This document shows, in pieces, positions 35,116 through 45,105 of a stretch of DNA of 64,000 nt (the stretch's first letter is position 1; each line of letters starts with the position of its first letter). Under the pieces are notes generated by a model. It had not been told where the DNA came from and searched no databases. It saw only the letters and a list, made by a program, of their open reading frames with translations. The translations under genes and the position numbers were made by a program. This stretch comes from Amycolatopsis thermophila (lineage in GTDB: Bacteria; Actinomycetota; Actinomycetes; Mycobacteriales; Pseudonocardiaceae), in contig NZ_JAUSUT010000001.1 in assembly GCF_030814215.1 (NCBI RefSeq), positions 310,001-374,000 on the forward strand, written 5' to 3'.

Positions 35116-35868
35116 TCAGTACAGCGCCTTCGTCGAGATCGCGTAAGTCTTCGCAGCCTTGTCGTGCCAGCCCTGCCGCGCCTGCTCGTCGAAGAACGGC
35201 GACAGCACCACCAGCAGCTCGACCAGCCCGCCGATGCACGGGATCAAGCCCGGCAGCACCATCGTGGCCAGCCGGGTGAACGCCGGCCCACCGCCGATGC
35301 CGGTGCCCGGTTGCCCGGCGGACTGCTCGGTGACCAACCGGATCCCGGCCACGTTCTTGCCGACCGTGGCACCACGGGTGGCCAGCATCGTGCCCTCGTA
35401 CACCAGCATCGACAGCGATGTGAGCGGCAGGAACAACAGCACGATCCAGAACGAGCCCGGGTCGCCCGCGATCACCGCGAACTGCAGGACCAGGATCAGG
35501 ATCGTCAGCGGCACACCGATGATGAGCCCGTCGATGACCCGGGCGAGGAACCGGCTGCCCATCGTGGCGAGCACGAGCGGCGGGGTGTGCGGGAACTGGA
35601 TCTGCGAGCCCGGCACCACGATGTGCGCCTGGCCCGGCATGGGCGGGATGCGGCCGTACGGCGGCTGACCGGGGTAGCCCTGCGGCGCGCCGTAGCCCGG
35701 CCCCTGGGGGTACCCGGCCTGGGGGTAGGGCTGCTGCGCCGGGAAACCGCCCGAGGGCTGGCCGTAAGGCTGCTGGCCGGATTGCTGCGGGTACGTCCCG
35801 CTCTGCGGGTACTGCGGGTACTGCCCGTAGGGCTGCTGCCCCGGCTGTTGGCCGTAGGGATTGGTCAT
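35116..35868 (-). CDS. RDD-family membrane protein with Gly/Pro/Gln/Tyr-rich N-terminus
   Basis: 250 residues. The first 80 or so are a low-complexity segment of YGQ, PQ and GYP repeats, probably disordered and cytoplasmic. The RDD domain follows with three membrane segments ([40 protein letters not shown]). ATG 35868 has GAGGGGG upstream and is preferred over an ATG at 35892. Function unknown; RDD proteins have been linked to ion exchange. Confidence 0.88.
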   Translation of the reverse strand: MTNPYGQQPGQQPYGQYPQYPQSGTYPQQSGQQPYGQPSGGFPAQQPYPQAGYPQGPGYGAPQGYPGQPPYGRIPPMPGQAHIVVPGSQIQFPHTPPLVLATMGSRFLARVIDGLIIGVPLTILILVLQFAVIAGDPGSFWIVLLFLPLTSLSMLVYEGTMLATRGATVGKNVAGIRLVTEQSAGQPGTGIGGGPAFTRLATMVLPGLIPCIGGLVELLVVLSPFFDEQARQGWHDKAAKTYAISTKALY

Positions 35869-35938
35869 GGAGTCCCCCTCGGAGTGGATCACGTCGACGC
35901 GGCAGCGTACCCGGCGATCCCGGAAGCCTCGCGAACGC

Positions 35939-36832
35939 CTAGAAACCCAGCCGGCGCAGCTGTTTGGGATCGCGCTGCCAGTCCTTGGCGACCTTGACGT
36001 GCAGGCTCAGGTAGACCTTGGTGCCCAGCAGCTTCTGGATCTGCTGGCGGGCCTGCGCCCCAACGGCCTTCATGCGCTCGCCCTGGTGGCCCAGGACGAT
36101 GCCCTTCTGGCTGGGCCGCTCGACGTACACCGTGGCGTAGATGTCGAGCAGGTCGCGCTTGTCCTCGCGCGGCAGCATCTCCTCGACGGTCACCGCGATG
36201 GAGTGCGGCAGCTCGTCGCGCACGCCCTCCAGCGCCGCCTCGCGGATCAGCTCCGCGACCAGCGTCTGCTCGGGCTCGTCGGTGAGGTCGCCGTCCGGGT
36301 AGAGCTGCGGGCCCTCCGGCAGCCGCGCGACCAGCAGGTCCTCCAGCTGCTTCACCTGGAAACCGTCCACGGCCGACACCGGGATCAGCTCCTCGAACTC
36401 CAGCACGTCCTGCAGCGCCAGCAGCTGTTCGGCGATCTGCTCCGGCTTGGCCAGGTCGGTCTTGGTGACGACCCCGATCACGGGGGTGCGCTTGGCGACC
36501 TTGCGCAGCTCGCTCGCGATGTAGCGGTCGCCGGGGCCGACCTTTTCGTCGGCCGGCACGCAGAACCCGACGACGTCCACTTCGGACCACGTCTCGCGCA
36601 CGACGTCGTTGAGCCGCTGCCCCAGCAGGGTCCGCGGCTTGTGCACCCCGGGAGTGTCCACAATGACCAGTTGCGCGTCGTCGCGGTGGACGATGCCGCG
36701 GATGGCGTGCCGCGTGGTCTGCGGCTTGCTGGAGGTGATCGCGACCTTGGTGCCGACCAGCGCGTTGGTCAGGGTCGACTTGCCGGCGTTGGGGCGGCCG
36801 ACGAAGCAGGCGAAACCGGAGCGGTGGGTCAC
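35939..36832 (-). CDS. era: GTPase Era
   Basis: 297 residues. Essential GTPase that helps mature 16S rRNA and the 30S subunit. G1 GRPNAGKST (about 11-19), G3 DTPGVHKP (about 57), G4 TKTD (about 123). The C-terminal KH domain contains [20 protein letters not shown]. The stop at 35939 leaves a normal length. The ATG overlaps the preceding gene by four bases, as in the Rv2364c-Rv2365c pair. Confidence 0.96.
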   Translation of the reverse strand: MTHRSGFACFVGRPNAGKSTLTNALVGTKVAITSSKPQTTRHAIRGIVHRDDAQLVIVDTPGVHKPRTLLGQRLNDVVRETWSEVDVVGFCVPADEKVGPGDRYIASELRKVAKRTPVIGVVTKTDLAKPEQIAEQLLALQDVLEFEELIPVSAVDGFQVKQLEDLLVARLPEGPQLYPDGDLTDEPEQTLVAELIREAALEGVRDELPHSIAVTVEEMLPREDKRDLLDIYATVYVERPSQKGIVLGHQGERMKAVGAQARQQIQKLLGTKVYLSLHVKVAKDWQRDPKQLRRLGF

Positions 36833-37161
36833 AGGACTTCCTGCACGGTTCCGGACGGGTCGGCGCGCAGGATCGCGGCCGTCTTCGCCAGGTCGCGCAC
36901 CGCGTGAACGGACGCCTCGGCCACGAACGGTTCGGCGGTGACGACCGCGGCGGCCTCCAGCCCCTCCGCGCCGCTCGACACCGCCGCCGCGACCGCCGCC
37001 TGCAGCGCGGTGATCTTGAACGAGGGCAGGTCCACGGTGGTCGCCGCGTAGGTGCGGCCGTCGGTGTCCCGCACCGCGGCGCCCTCGGCGGCCTGGGTGC
37101 GTGCCCGCGCGGATCGGGCGAGGATGACGATCTTCTCGTCCTCGGGGTCCAGCTCAGGCAT
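36829..37161 (-). CDS. Cytidine deaminase-like protein (Rv2365c-like)
   Basis: 110 residues. The fold resembles a cytidine deaminase (AAVRDTDGRTYAATTVDLPS, ITALQAAVAAAVSSGAEGLE), but the zinc-binding His/Cys residues (HAE and PCxxC) are absent, so it is not expected to be catalytic. Conserved in the era-corC interval of actinobacteria. ATG 37161 overlaps the corC-like stop by eight bases and its own end overlaps era. Confidence 0.8.
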   Translation of the reverse strand: MPELDPEDEKIVILARSARARTQAAEGAAVRDTDGRTYAATTVDLPSFKITALQAAVAAAVSSGAEGLEAAAVVTAEPFVAEASVHAVRDLAKTAAILRADPSGTVQEVL

Positions 37162-38491
37162 GGTCCACACTCCTGTCGGCCTCGTCGTGGTCACCGTTGC
37201 TGGTACGCACCCTACGTCCGGCCAGTTCGTCGCTCTCCGCCTGCACCACCACGGTGGTGATGCGCATCCGGCCGCGGCGGTCCTTGCCGCCCTCCGCGTG
37301 CAGCCGCAGACCGTCCACCTCGGCCTCGGCGCCGGGCAGCGGCACGCGCCCGAGCCGCTGCGCGAGCAGGCCGCCGACGGTCTCCACGTCGTGGTCCTCC
37401 AGGTCCAGCCCGAACAGCTCACCGAGGTCGTCCACGCCCAGCCGAGCCGACACCCGCACGGTGCGGTCGTCGAGGTGCTCGACCGGCGGCCGTTCCTCCA
37501 GGTCGGACTCGTCGGTGATCTCGCCGACGATCTCCTCCAGGATGTCCTCGATGGTCAGCAGGCCCGCGGTGCCGCCGTACTCGTCCACGGCGATCGCGAG
37601 GTGGTTGTGCGACACCTGCATCTCGCGCAGCAGGTCGTCCAGGCGCTTGGAGTCGGGCACGAAGCTCGCCGGGTACATCAGGTCCGGCACCGGCTTGGCC
37701 TCGCCGCCCTCCAGTTGCGCGCGCACCAGGTCCTTGATGTTGACCACGCCGACGATGTCGTCGACCGACTCGCCGATCACCGGCAGCCGGGTGAACCCGG
37801 TGCGCAGCGACAGGGCCAGCGCCTGGCGGACGCTCTTGGTCTGCTCGATCCAGATGATCTCGGTGCGCGGCACCATCACCTCGCGCGCGACCGTGTCGCC
37901 CAGCTCGAACACCGAGTGGATCATCTGCCGCTCGCCCGGCTCGACCACGCCGCGTTCCTCGGCGAGGTCCACCAGCTCCCGCACCTCGACCTCGGTGGTG
38001 AACGGGCCCTCGCGGAACCCCTGACCGGGGGTGATCGCGTTGCCGATGATGATCAGCAGCCGGGACAGCGGGCCGAGGACCGACCCGAGCACCCGCACCG
38101 GCCAGGCCACGATGGTGCCGACGCGGTAGGGGTACTGGCGGCCGATCGTGCGCGGCCCGACGCCGATCAGCACGTAGCTGACCAGCACCATCACCAGCGC
38201 GGCCACCACCAGCGCGAGGCCCTCGGGTGTGATCCACCGCAGGAACACGACGGTGACCAGCACCGTCGCGGTGAGCTCGCACCCCAGGCGCAGCAGCACC
38301 AGCAGGTTGATGTGCCTGCGCCGCTCGTCGATCACCGCGGACAGCTGGCGCGCGCCGGGGCGGCCCATCCGCACCAGCCCCTCGGCGCGGGCCTTGGACA
38401 CGCTGCTGACCGCCGCGTCGGCGGCCGCCAGCACCGCGCCGAGCAGCACCAGCGCCACGGCGATCACCAGGAGTGCGGCCGAACTCGCCAT
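37154..38491 (-). CDS. HlyC/CorC-family CBS-domain transporter
   Basis: 445 residues. An N-terminal DUF21 domain with three or four membrane segments (about 1-140), two CBS domains (about 205-320; MVPRTEIIWIEQTKSVRQAL, LAIAVDEYGGTAGLLTIEDI) and a C-terminal CorC_HlyC domain (about 340-425). Related proteins export magnesium or cobalt. ATG 38491 is ten bases after the ybeY stop. Counterpart of Rv2366c. Confidence 0.93.
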   Translation of the reverse strand: MASSAALLVIAVALVLLGAVLAAADAAVSSVSKARAEGLVRMGRPGARQLSAVIDERRRHINLLVLLRLGCELTATVLVTVVFLRWITPEGLALVVAALVMVLVSYVLIGVGPRTIGRQYPYRVGTIVAWPVRVLGSVLGPLSRLLIIIGNAITPGQGFREGPFTTEVEVRELVDLAEERGVVEPGERQMIHSVFELGDTVAREVMVPRTEIIWIEQTKSVRQALALSLRTGFTRLPVIGESVDDIVGVVNIKDLVRAQLEGGEAKPVPDLMYPASFVPDSKRLDDLLREMQVSHNHLAIAVDEYGGTAGLLTIEDILEEIVGEITDESDLEERPPVEHLDDRTVRVSARLGVDDLGELFGLDLEDHDVETVGGLLAQRLGRVPLPGAEAEVDGLRLHAEGGKDRRGRMRITTVVVQAESDELAGRRVRTSNGDHDEADRSVDHA

Positions 38492-38501
38492 CGGCCGTTC
38501 C

Positions 38502-39050
38502 TCAGTCCTCGGTGTCGGCCGGCGCGTCCAGGCCGGCGGCTCCCAGCAGCCGGTCGTCGGCCGTCCGCTGCGCGTCGCGGCGCTGCGCCTCCGCGACCGC
38601 GGCCTGGAAGTCGGCGAGGATGCGCTTCTGCAGCCCGAACATCTCGCGTTCCTCCGCCGGCTCGGCGTGGTCGTAGCCGAGCAGGTGCAGCACGCCGTGC
38701 ACGGTCAGCAGGTGCAGCTCGTCGAGCAGCGAGTGCCCGGCGGTGCGCGCCTGGTCCCTGGCGAAGGCCGGGCACAGCACGATGTCGCCGAGCAGGGCCG
38801 GTGACGGGTCACCGGCGTCGGGGCGGCGGGCGGCGTCCAGCTCGTCCATCGGGAAGGCCATGACGTCGGTGGGCCCGGGCAGGTCCATCCAGCGTTCGTG
38901 CAGGTCGGACATGACGTCCAGGGTCACCAGCACCACCGACAGCTCGGCGAGCGGGCTGACCTCCATGCGGTCCAGCGCGAAGCGCGCGGCCGAGACGATC
39001 GACGTCTCGTCCACCGCGACGCCGGACTCGTTCGCGATCTCGATCGTCAT
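38502..39050 (-). CDS. ybeY: Endoribonuclease YbeY
   Basis: 182 residues. Zinc-dependent RNase needed for 16S rRNA 3' maturation and ribosome quality control. The metal motif is [20 protein letters not shown] (H-xxx-H-xxxxx-H). The C-terminus is somewhat longer than usual, ending in a polar tail. ATG 39050 is three bases after the phoH stop. Confidence 0.96.
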   Translation of the reverse strand: MTIEIANESGVAVDETSIVSAARFALDRMEVSPLAELSVVLVTLDVMSDLHERWMDLPGPTDVMAFPMDELDAARRPDAGDPSPALLGDIVLCPAFARDQARTAGHSLLDELHLLTVHGVLHLLGYDHAEPAEEREMFGLQKRILADFQAAVAEAQRRDAQRTADDRLLGAAGLDAPADTED

Positions 39051-39053
39051 GGC

Positions 39054-40133
<1,080 letters not shown>

Positions 40134-40228
40134 GTGTCCTCGGGCCTGCCTTCTGCGTCTCCGCTGCTCGCTTGCTGCTTACCCCTTCGATGCTAGCGGG
40201 CCGGGCGGGTGGCGCGCAGTCGGTTACT

Positions 40229-40582
40229 TCACGGTCGCCCGAACAACCCGAGCTGCTCGCCGCCCAGGACGTGCGCGTGCACGTGGAAGACGGTCTGCCC
40301 GGCGTCACTGTCCGTGTTGAAGACCACGCGGTAGCCGGATTCGGTGATGCCCTCCAGTTCGGCGACCTTGGCGGCGGTGCTCAGCACGTCGGCGAGCAGC
40401 TGCGGGTCGGCCGCCGCGAGCTCGGCGACATTGCGGTAGCGCTTCTTCGGGACCACCAGCACGTGCACCCGGGCCTGCGGGTGAATATCCCGAAACGCGA
40501 AAGTCGTTTCAGTTTCGTAGACCTTCTCGCTGGGAATCTCGCCCGCGATAATCCGCTCGAACAGCGTCTCGGCATCACTCAT
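40229..40582 (-). CDS. HIT-family nucleotide-binding protein
   Basis: 117 residues. Histidine-triad hydrolase of purine nucleoside phosphoramidates or AMP-lysine adducts. The catalytic triad is in TVFHVHAHVLGGEQL (about 97-111), and the N-terminus FERIIAGEIPSEKVYETETT is typical of HINT proteins. ATG 40582. It sits between phoH and rsmE, the position seen in other actinomycetes. Confidence 0.95.
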   Translation of the reverse strand: MSDAETLFERIIAGEIPSEKVYETETTFAFRDIHPQARVHVLVVPKKRYRNVAELAAADPQLLADVLSTAAKVAELEGITESGYRVVFNTDSDAGQTVFHVHAHVLGGEQLGLFGRP

Positions 40583-40665
40583 GCGGCGAAGACTATCGCT
40601 GCCCCGCGGCTCGGCGACATGCCTGGTACCGCAAGGGATTTGCGTGCGGGAAGAGACGCCGCGGG

Positions 40666-40695
40666 GCGGTGGAGCCTGGGGGTCGCTCCACCGCC
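40666..40695. other. Perfect 11-bp hairpin upstream of the HIT gene
   Basis: Arms 40666-40676 and 40685-40695 are perfectly complementary with an eight-base loop; GC-rich palindromic sequence continues on both sides. No gene on the plus strand ends here, so it is not an obvious terminator. It may be a structured leader or small RNA. Confidence 0.45.
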
Positions 40696-40958
40696 TCCGC
40701 GGCTCCGCCGGACCGAGGGGGGAGGTGTCCGGCGGGGCTTTGGGCACCCGAGGGCAACCCCAGGTGTCGTGGTGGTCAGGGTAATGGGTGCGGTGGCCCG
40801 TGCGCCACAGTCGACACCCAATTTTTTCCAGGTTTCGAAGACGGCCGGTACGCGAATGGCGGGGCTGCTGGGGTGTGGCGTGGGTTCGACGGGGCGGGCT
40901 GTGCGCTGGGTGCGGGGTCGGTGGTGGTGGCGGGACGTCGGGGCGGTCCGCGTCCGTG

Positions 40959-41006
40959 GCGACGGTGCGTGATCGGGGGTGGGCGACGGTGTGTGATCGG
41001 GGGTGG
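40959..41006. repeat. 24-bp tandem duplication
   Basis: Two copies, 40959-40982 and 40983-41006, differ at one position (GACGGTGCGTG versus GACGGTGTGTG). Each ends in GATCGGGGGTGG. No function evident. Confidence 0.8.
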
Positions 41007-41149
41007 ATTGGTTGGGCGTGGTTGGCGACGGGCTTTCGGGGTGTTGGGGGCTTGGGTTGTTCCCAGCACCAGACGGGTGGGCACCTTCGCGGCTGTGCGA
41101 TTCGCCGCTGTGCGAAGGGTCCGTCCACGTCCGCACCGGTGGTCTGTTC

Positions 41150-41600
41150 GCGGCCGGTGAGCGGACCGTTCACCGCTGCGCAAAGGGCCCGTTCGTGCCG
41201 CACCGCCCGCAACGCCCGCAGCGCACCGCACCGTTGGTCCGTTCGTCGCCGCGCGGATGGTCCGTTCATCGCCGCACGGATGGTCCTCTCGCCGTCGCCG
41301 GACGCGAAGGGGCCATTCATCCATGCACGAACGGGCCGTTCATTGCCACGCGAGCGGATCCGTTCATCCCTGGGCGGGCGGGCCCGTTCATGCGTGACAG
41401 CACCGCATGGGTGGACCGCTCAACGCCGCGCCAACGGACCCTCCACCACCCCATGAACAGACCGCTCAACGCCGCGCGAACGGACCCTTCACCACCCCAT
41501 GAACGGACCGCTCAACCCCGCGCGAACGGACCCTCCACCACCCCATGAACAGACCGCTCAACCCCGCGCGAACGACCGTTCAACCCAACGTAAGCGGACC
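41150..41600. repeat. Field of GAACGG/CCGTTC elements including 46-bp tandem repeats
   Basis: A 23-base pattern of the form GG-CCGTTCATC-C-GCACGAAC recurs throughout with variation. From 41415 it becomes a regular 46-bp tandem repeat with copies starting at 41415, 41461, 41507 and 41553 (the last partial); copies differ at only a few positions. Adjacent halves make near-palindromes GAACGGNCCGTTC. Related palindromes occur at 31355-31409. Confidence 0.85.
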
Positions 41601-41669
41601 GTCCGAACCTCGCGCGAGCGTGTCACTCATCGCCCCACGAGTGGACCGGTTCCCGCGCGCACCGGCGGG

Positions 41670-41860
41670 CATCTCCCAGCGCGCGCCGCTCCCGCTGCCG
41701 CTCCCGCCGGGCCACTCCCGCGGCCGTGCCGCTGCCGCGCGCCGCTGCGGTCCCCACTTCCGTGCGGTCCCCACTTCCGCTGCCGCTCCCGCGGCCGTGC
41801 CGCTGCAGTCCCCACTTCCGCTGCGGCCCCCACTCCCGCTGCCGTGCCGCTGCCGTGCAC
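41670..41860. repeat. C-rich array of GTCCCCACTTCCG and CCGCGGCCGTGCCGCTGC units
   Basis: At least three GTCCCCACTTCCG copies (around 41750, 41767 and 41808), plus a related GCCCCCACTCCCG, alternate with CCGCTGC-rich blocks. The array reaches to within ten bases of the rsmE stop, so it is transcribed with the rsmE message unless termination occurs inside it. Confidence 0.7.
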
Positions 41861-41866
41861 GAACCC

Positions 41867-42619
41867 TCAACGCCAGCGGGAAGTCATCGCTCCCAGGGCG
41901 CCCAGCGCCACGGCCGCCGCGGTGGAGGTGCGCAGCACGGTCGGCCCCAGGCGAACCCCCACGGCGCCCGCCGAGGTCAGGGAGGCCAGCTCACCGTCGG
42001 TGATACCGCCTTCCGGCCCCACCACCAGCAGCAGGTCCCCGCCGGCGGGCAGCTCCAACTCGGTCAACCGCGCATCCGCGGTACCTTCCAGGACCACCGC
42101 GCAAGCCGCCCGGGAGGCGATTTCCGCGAGCTCCTTCGTGGTCACCGGGGAGCGCACGGGCGGCACCCACGCGCGCCGCGCCTGTTTCGCCGCCGCGCGG
42201 GCCGTGTTCTGCCACCTGGCCAGCGCCTTGGCGCCGCGCGGACCCTCCTCCCAGCGGACCACGCTGCGCTCGGCCCGCCACGGGAGGATCTCGTCGGCCC
42301 CGGCCTCCGTCGCCAGCTCGACCGCCAGCTCACCGCGGTCGCCCTTGGCCAGCGCCTGCGCCACGACCACGCGCAACGCCGGCGGCTCCTCGCTCCAGCG
42401 GCGCACGACCTCCAGGTCCAGCACCGGGTCGCGGCCCGGGCGCACCTCGGCGATCACGCACTCCGCCGCCGCGCCACGACCGTCCGACACCACCAGCCGC
42501 TCCCCCGCCCGCATCCGCCGGACGGTCGACGCGTGCCGCGCCTCTTCGCCGTCCAGCACGACGTGCGGCCCCGCCGGCAACTCCCCGACGAGGAAGACCG
42601 GCGGCGTCGTGGCCGGCAT
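41867..42619 (-). CDS. rsmE: 16S rRNA (uracil1498-N3)-methyltransferase
   Basis: 250 residues. SPOUT-class methyltransferase acting on U1498 of 16S rRNA. An N-terminal PUA-like part (about 1-75) precedes the knotted SAM site: LLLVVGPEGGITDGEL (about 195-210) and LGPTVLRTSTAAAVALGALG at the end. The ATG overlaps the dnaJ stop by one base (TAATG). Confidence 0.96.
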   Translation of the reverse strand: MPATTPPVFLVGELPAGPHVVLDGEEARHASTVRRMRAGERLVVSDGRGAAAECVIAEVRPGRDPVLDLEVVRRWSEEPPALRVVVAQALAKGDRGELAVELATEAGADEILPWRAERSVVRWEEGPRGAKALARWQNTARAAAKQARRAWVPPVRSPVTTKELAEIASRAACAVVLEGTADARLTELELPAGGDLLLVVGPEGGITDGELASLTSAGAVGVRLGPTVLRTSTAAAVALGALGAMTSRWR

Positions 42620-43779
42620 TACCGGTGGCTCTTGGCGCGCAGCTTCGAGAACAGCCCGCCCTGGTGCCGCCCGTTCGCGGTCACCCCGGACTCCTCGCCC
42701 CGCAACTGGGCCAGCTGCTGCAACAGCTCGCGCTGGGCTTCGTCGATCTTGGTCGGCACCGTGACGTCGACGTGGACGTGCAGGTCACCGCGCCCGTCGA
42801 CCCGCCCGGACGACCGCAGCCGCGGCATGCCCATGCCCGCCAGCACCAGTTCGGTGGCCGGCTGGGTACCCGGGTCGACCGTCAGCTCGTACTCGCCGTC
42901 GACCAGCGTCTCCAGCGGCACCGTGGCACCCAGCGCGGCCGCGGTCATCGGGATGCGCAGGTTGCAGTGCAGGTCGTGGCCCTCGCGCACGAACACCTCG
43001 TGCGGCTCCTCGTCGACCTCGATGTACAGGTCACCGGCCGGGCCACCACCCGGGCCGACCTCGCCCTGCGCGGACAACCGGATCCGCATACCGTCGCCGA
43101 CCCCGGCCGGGATCTTCGCGGTCACCGAACGACGCGCCCGCACGCGACCGTCGCCACCGCACTGGCGGCACGGGTCGGTGATGACCTCGCCGATACCGCG
43201 GCACACCGGGCACGGCCGCGAGGTCACGACCTGGCCGAGGAACGACCGCTGCACCGACTGGACCTCGCCCTGACCGTGGCAGGTGTCACACGTCTTGATC
43301 GTGCCGCCGGGCGCGGTGCCGTTGCCGTGGCACTGGTCGCACAGGACCGCGGTGTCGACCGTGATGTCCTTGTCGACACCGGTCGCGCACTCCTCCAGGC
43401 TCAGGCTGATCCGGATCAGCGCGTCCGACCCCGGCTGGACCCGGCTGCGCGGGCCGCGACCGCGACCACCACCGGTCGCCGCGCCGAAGAAGGCGTCCAT
43501 GATGTCGCCGAGCCCGCCGAACCCGCCGAACGGATCGCCTCCGCCGGCGGCGCGGGCGCCGTTGTCCAGCGGGTCGCCGCCGAGGTCGACGATCTTGCGC
43601 TTCTGCGGGTCCGACAGGACCTCGTAGGCCGTGGTGACCTCGCTGAACTTGTGCTGGGCGTCCTCGGACGGGTTGACGTCGGGGTGCAGCTCACGGGCGA
43701 GCTTGCGGTAGGCGCGCTTGATCTCCTGATCACTCGCGTTCTTGGCAACCCCGAGGATGCCGTAGTAGTCCCTGGCCAC
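42619..43779 (-). CDS. dnaJ: Chaperone DnaJ (second, hrcA-linked copy type)
   Basis: 386 residues. J domain (about 1-68; HPD in [11 protein letters not shown]), a Gly/Phe region ([13 protein letters not shown]), the zinc-finger domain with four CxxCxGxG-like repeats (about 145-215) and the C-terminal substrate-binding domain. It stimulates DnaK. Its place after hrcA matches DnaJ2 of mycobacteria rather than the dnaK-operon copy. ATG 43779. Confidence 0.96.
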   Translation of the reverse strand: MARDYYGILGVAKNASDQEIKRAYRKLARELHPDVNPSEDAQHKFSEVTTAYEVLSDPQKRKIVDLGGDPLDNGARAAGGGDPFGGFGGLGDIMDAFFGAATGGGRGRGPRSRVQPGSDALIRISLSLEECATGVDKDITVDTAVLCDQCHGNGTAPGGTIKTCDTCHGQGEVQSVQRSFLGQVVTSRPCPVCRGIGEVITDPCRQCGGDGRVRARRSVTAKIPAGVGDGMRIRLSAQGEVGPGGGPAGDLYIEVDEEPHEVFVREGHDLHCNLRIPMTAAALGATVPLETLVDGEYELTVDPGTQPATELVLAGMGMPRLRSSGRVDGRGDLHVHVDVTVPTKIDEAQRELLQQLAQLRGEESGVTANGRHQGGLFSKLRAKSHR

Positions 43780-43824
43780 CTTCTGAACCGTCCTCCTAGA
43801 AAAGCACTGCCTGGGTTCGGCGGG

Positions 43825-44850
43825 TCAGCCGCCGGCCAGGATCTGCCCCACGTAGTTGGCCACCGCGCGCACCGCCGCGATCGTGCCCGGGTAGTCCATC
43901 CGGGTCGGGCCGACCACGCCCATGCCGCCGAGCAGCATGTCGTTCTTGCCGTACCCGATCGACACGACCGAGGTGCTGCGCATCTGCTCGTCCTCATTCT
44001 CTTCACCGATGCGAACGGTGACCGCACCGGGGTTGCGCGCCGCGGCGAGCAGCTTGAGCACCACGACCTGTTCCTCGAGCGCCTCCAGCACCTGCCGCAG
44101 CGAGCCGGGGAAGTCCGCGACGCTGCGGGTGAGGTTCGCCGTCCCGCCCAGGACCAGGCGTTCCTCCGGGTGCTCGACGAGGTGCTCGACCAGCAGGGTG
44201 CAGATCCGGATGACCGCGTCGCGCAGTTCGGCCGGCGCCTGGTCGGGCAGCTCGGTGACCCGGCTGGCGGCGTCGGTGAGCCGGCGGCCGGCCAGGGCGG
44301 TGTTGAGCATCTCGCGGATGCGGCCGACGTTCTCGTCGGTGATGACGTCACCCAGGTCGACGGTGCGCTGGTCGACCCGCCCGGAGTCGAGGATGATCAC
44401 CAGCATCAGGCGCGCCGGTGTGAGCGCGACCACTTCCAGGTGCCGCAGGGTCGAGTTCGACATCGTCGGGTACTGGATGACGGCGACCTGCCGGGTCAGC
44501 TGCGCGAGCAGCCGCACCGAGCGGCGCAGGACGTCGTCGAGGTCGAGCGCCCCGTCGAGGAAGCTGATGATCGCGCGCCGCTCGGCCGGGCTCAGCGGCT
44601 TGACCTCGGACAACCGGTCCACGAAGAGCCGGTACCCCTTGTCGGTGGGGATGCGGCCGGCGCTGGTGTGGGGCTGGGTGATGTACCCCTCCTCCTCCAG
44701 CACGGCCATGTCGTTGCGCACCGTCGCGCTGGACACGCCGAGACTGTGCCGGTCCACGAGAGCCTTGGACCCGACCGGTTCCTGGGTCGACACGTAGTCC
44801 GCGACGATGGCGCGCAGAACCTCGAAGCGACGCTCCTCCGAGCTGGGCAC
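43825..44850 (-). CDS. hrcA: Heat-inducible transcription repressor HrcA
   Basis: 341 residues. N-terminal winged helix (about 1-75; [35 protein letters not shown]), GAF-like middle and C-terminal dimer domain. It represses heat-shock genes at CIRCE sites. I searched the 250 bases upstream of its own start and saw no TTAGCACTC...GAGTGCTAA, so its targets (groES/groEL) lie elsewhere. ATG 44850; dnaJ follows after 45 bases. Confidence 0.96.
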   Translation of the reverse strand: MPSSEERRFEVLRAIVADYVSTQEPVGSKALVDRHSLGVSSATVRNDMAVLEEEGYITQPHTSAGRIPTDKGYRLFVDRLSEVKPLSPAERRAIISFLDGALDLDDVLRRSVRLLAQLTRQVAVIQYPTMSNSTLRHLEVVALTPARLMLVIILDSGRVDQRTVDLGDVITDENVGRIREMLNTALAGRRLTDAASRVTELPDQAPAELRDAVIRICTLLVEHLVEHPEERLVLGGTANLTRSVADFPGSLRQVLEALEEQVVVLKLLAAARNPGAVTVRIGEENEDEQMRSTSVVSIGYGKNDMLLGGMGVVGPTRMDYPGTIAAVRAVANYVGQILAGG

Positions 44851-45059
44851 GCCTCACCTCCGAACACCTACGGGCGGGTATCTCACCTCGAGTTTACGGA
44901 AGGCGAACGTGAAGCGCCCTCGCTTGTGACTCGGACGCCGCGCACGGACCCGCGGGCCACCGGCAGCGGCGGGTGCTCAGCCCCGCCTGCGGGGGTGCGG
45001 CTGCCGCGATCGGCCCGCCGGCGGGTGCTGCCCGGCCGGCGGGCGGTGCGACCGCTCGA

Positions 45060-45101
45060 GGTCGCCGCGGCTCCGCGCGTCGTCGGCGGTCCGCGGCGAC
45101 C
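45060..45101 (-). terminator. Hairpin terminator after the aminotransferase-mmsA unit
   Basis: Arms 45060-45070 and 45091-45101 are perfect 11-base complements (GGTCGCCGCGG / CCGCGGCGACC), loop 20 bases, starting five bases after the mmsA stop. No U-tract. Confidence 0.55.
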
Positions 45102-45105
45102 GGCC

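Larger units (their letters stand above)
40583..41866. other. 1.28-kb intergenic region rich in repeats
   Basis: No protein gene was recognised on either strand; open frames are produced by the repeats. Components listed separately are a hairpin at 40666-40695, a 24-bp tandem pair at 40959-41006, the GAACGG/CCGTTC repeat field at 41150-41600 and a CCCCACTTCCG array at 41670-41860. The part 41010-41150 shows nothing recognisable. Confidence 0.7.

Noticed and set aside
41010-41150. Possible small gene between repeats
   Set aside because: No start with a ribosome-binding site and no recognisable peptide on either strand.
41415-41600. CRISPR array
   Set aside because: The 46-bp units are contiguous near-identical tandem repeats without unique spacers, and no cas genes are nearby.
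44851-45105. CIRCE operator before hrcA
   Set aside because: No inverted repeat resembling TTAGCACTC...GAGTGCTAA is present; only the mmsA terminator hairpin is found.
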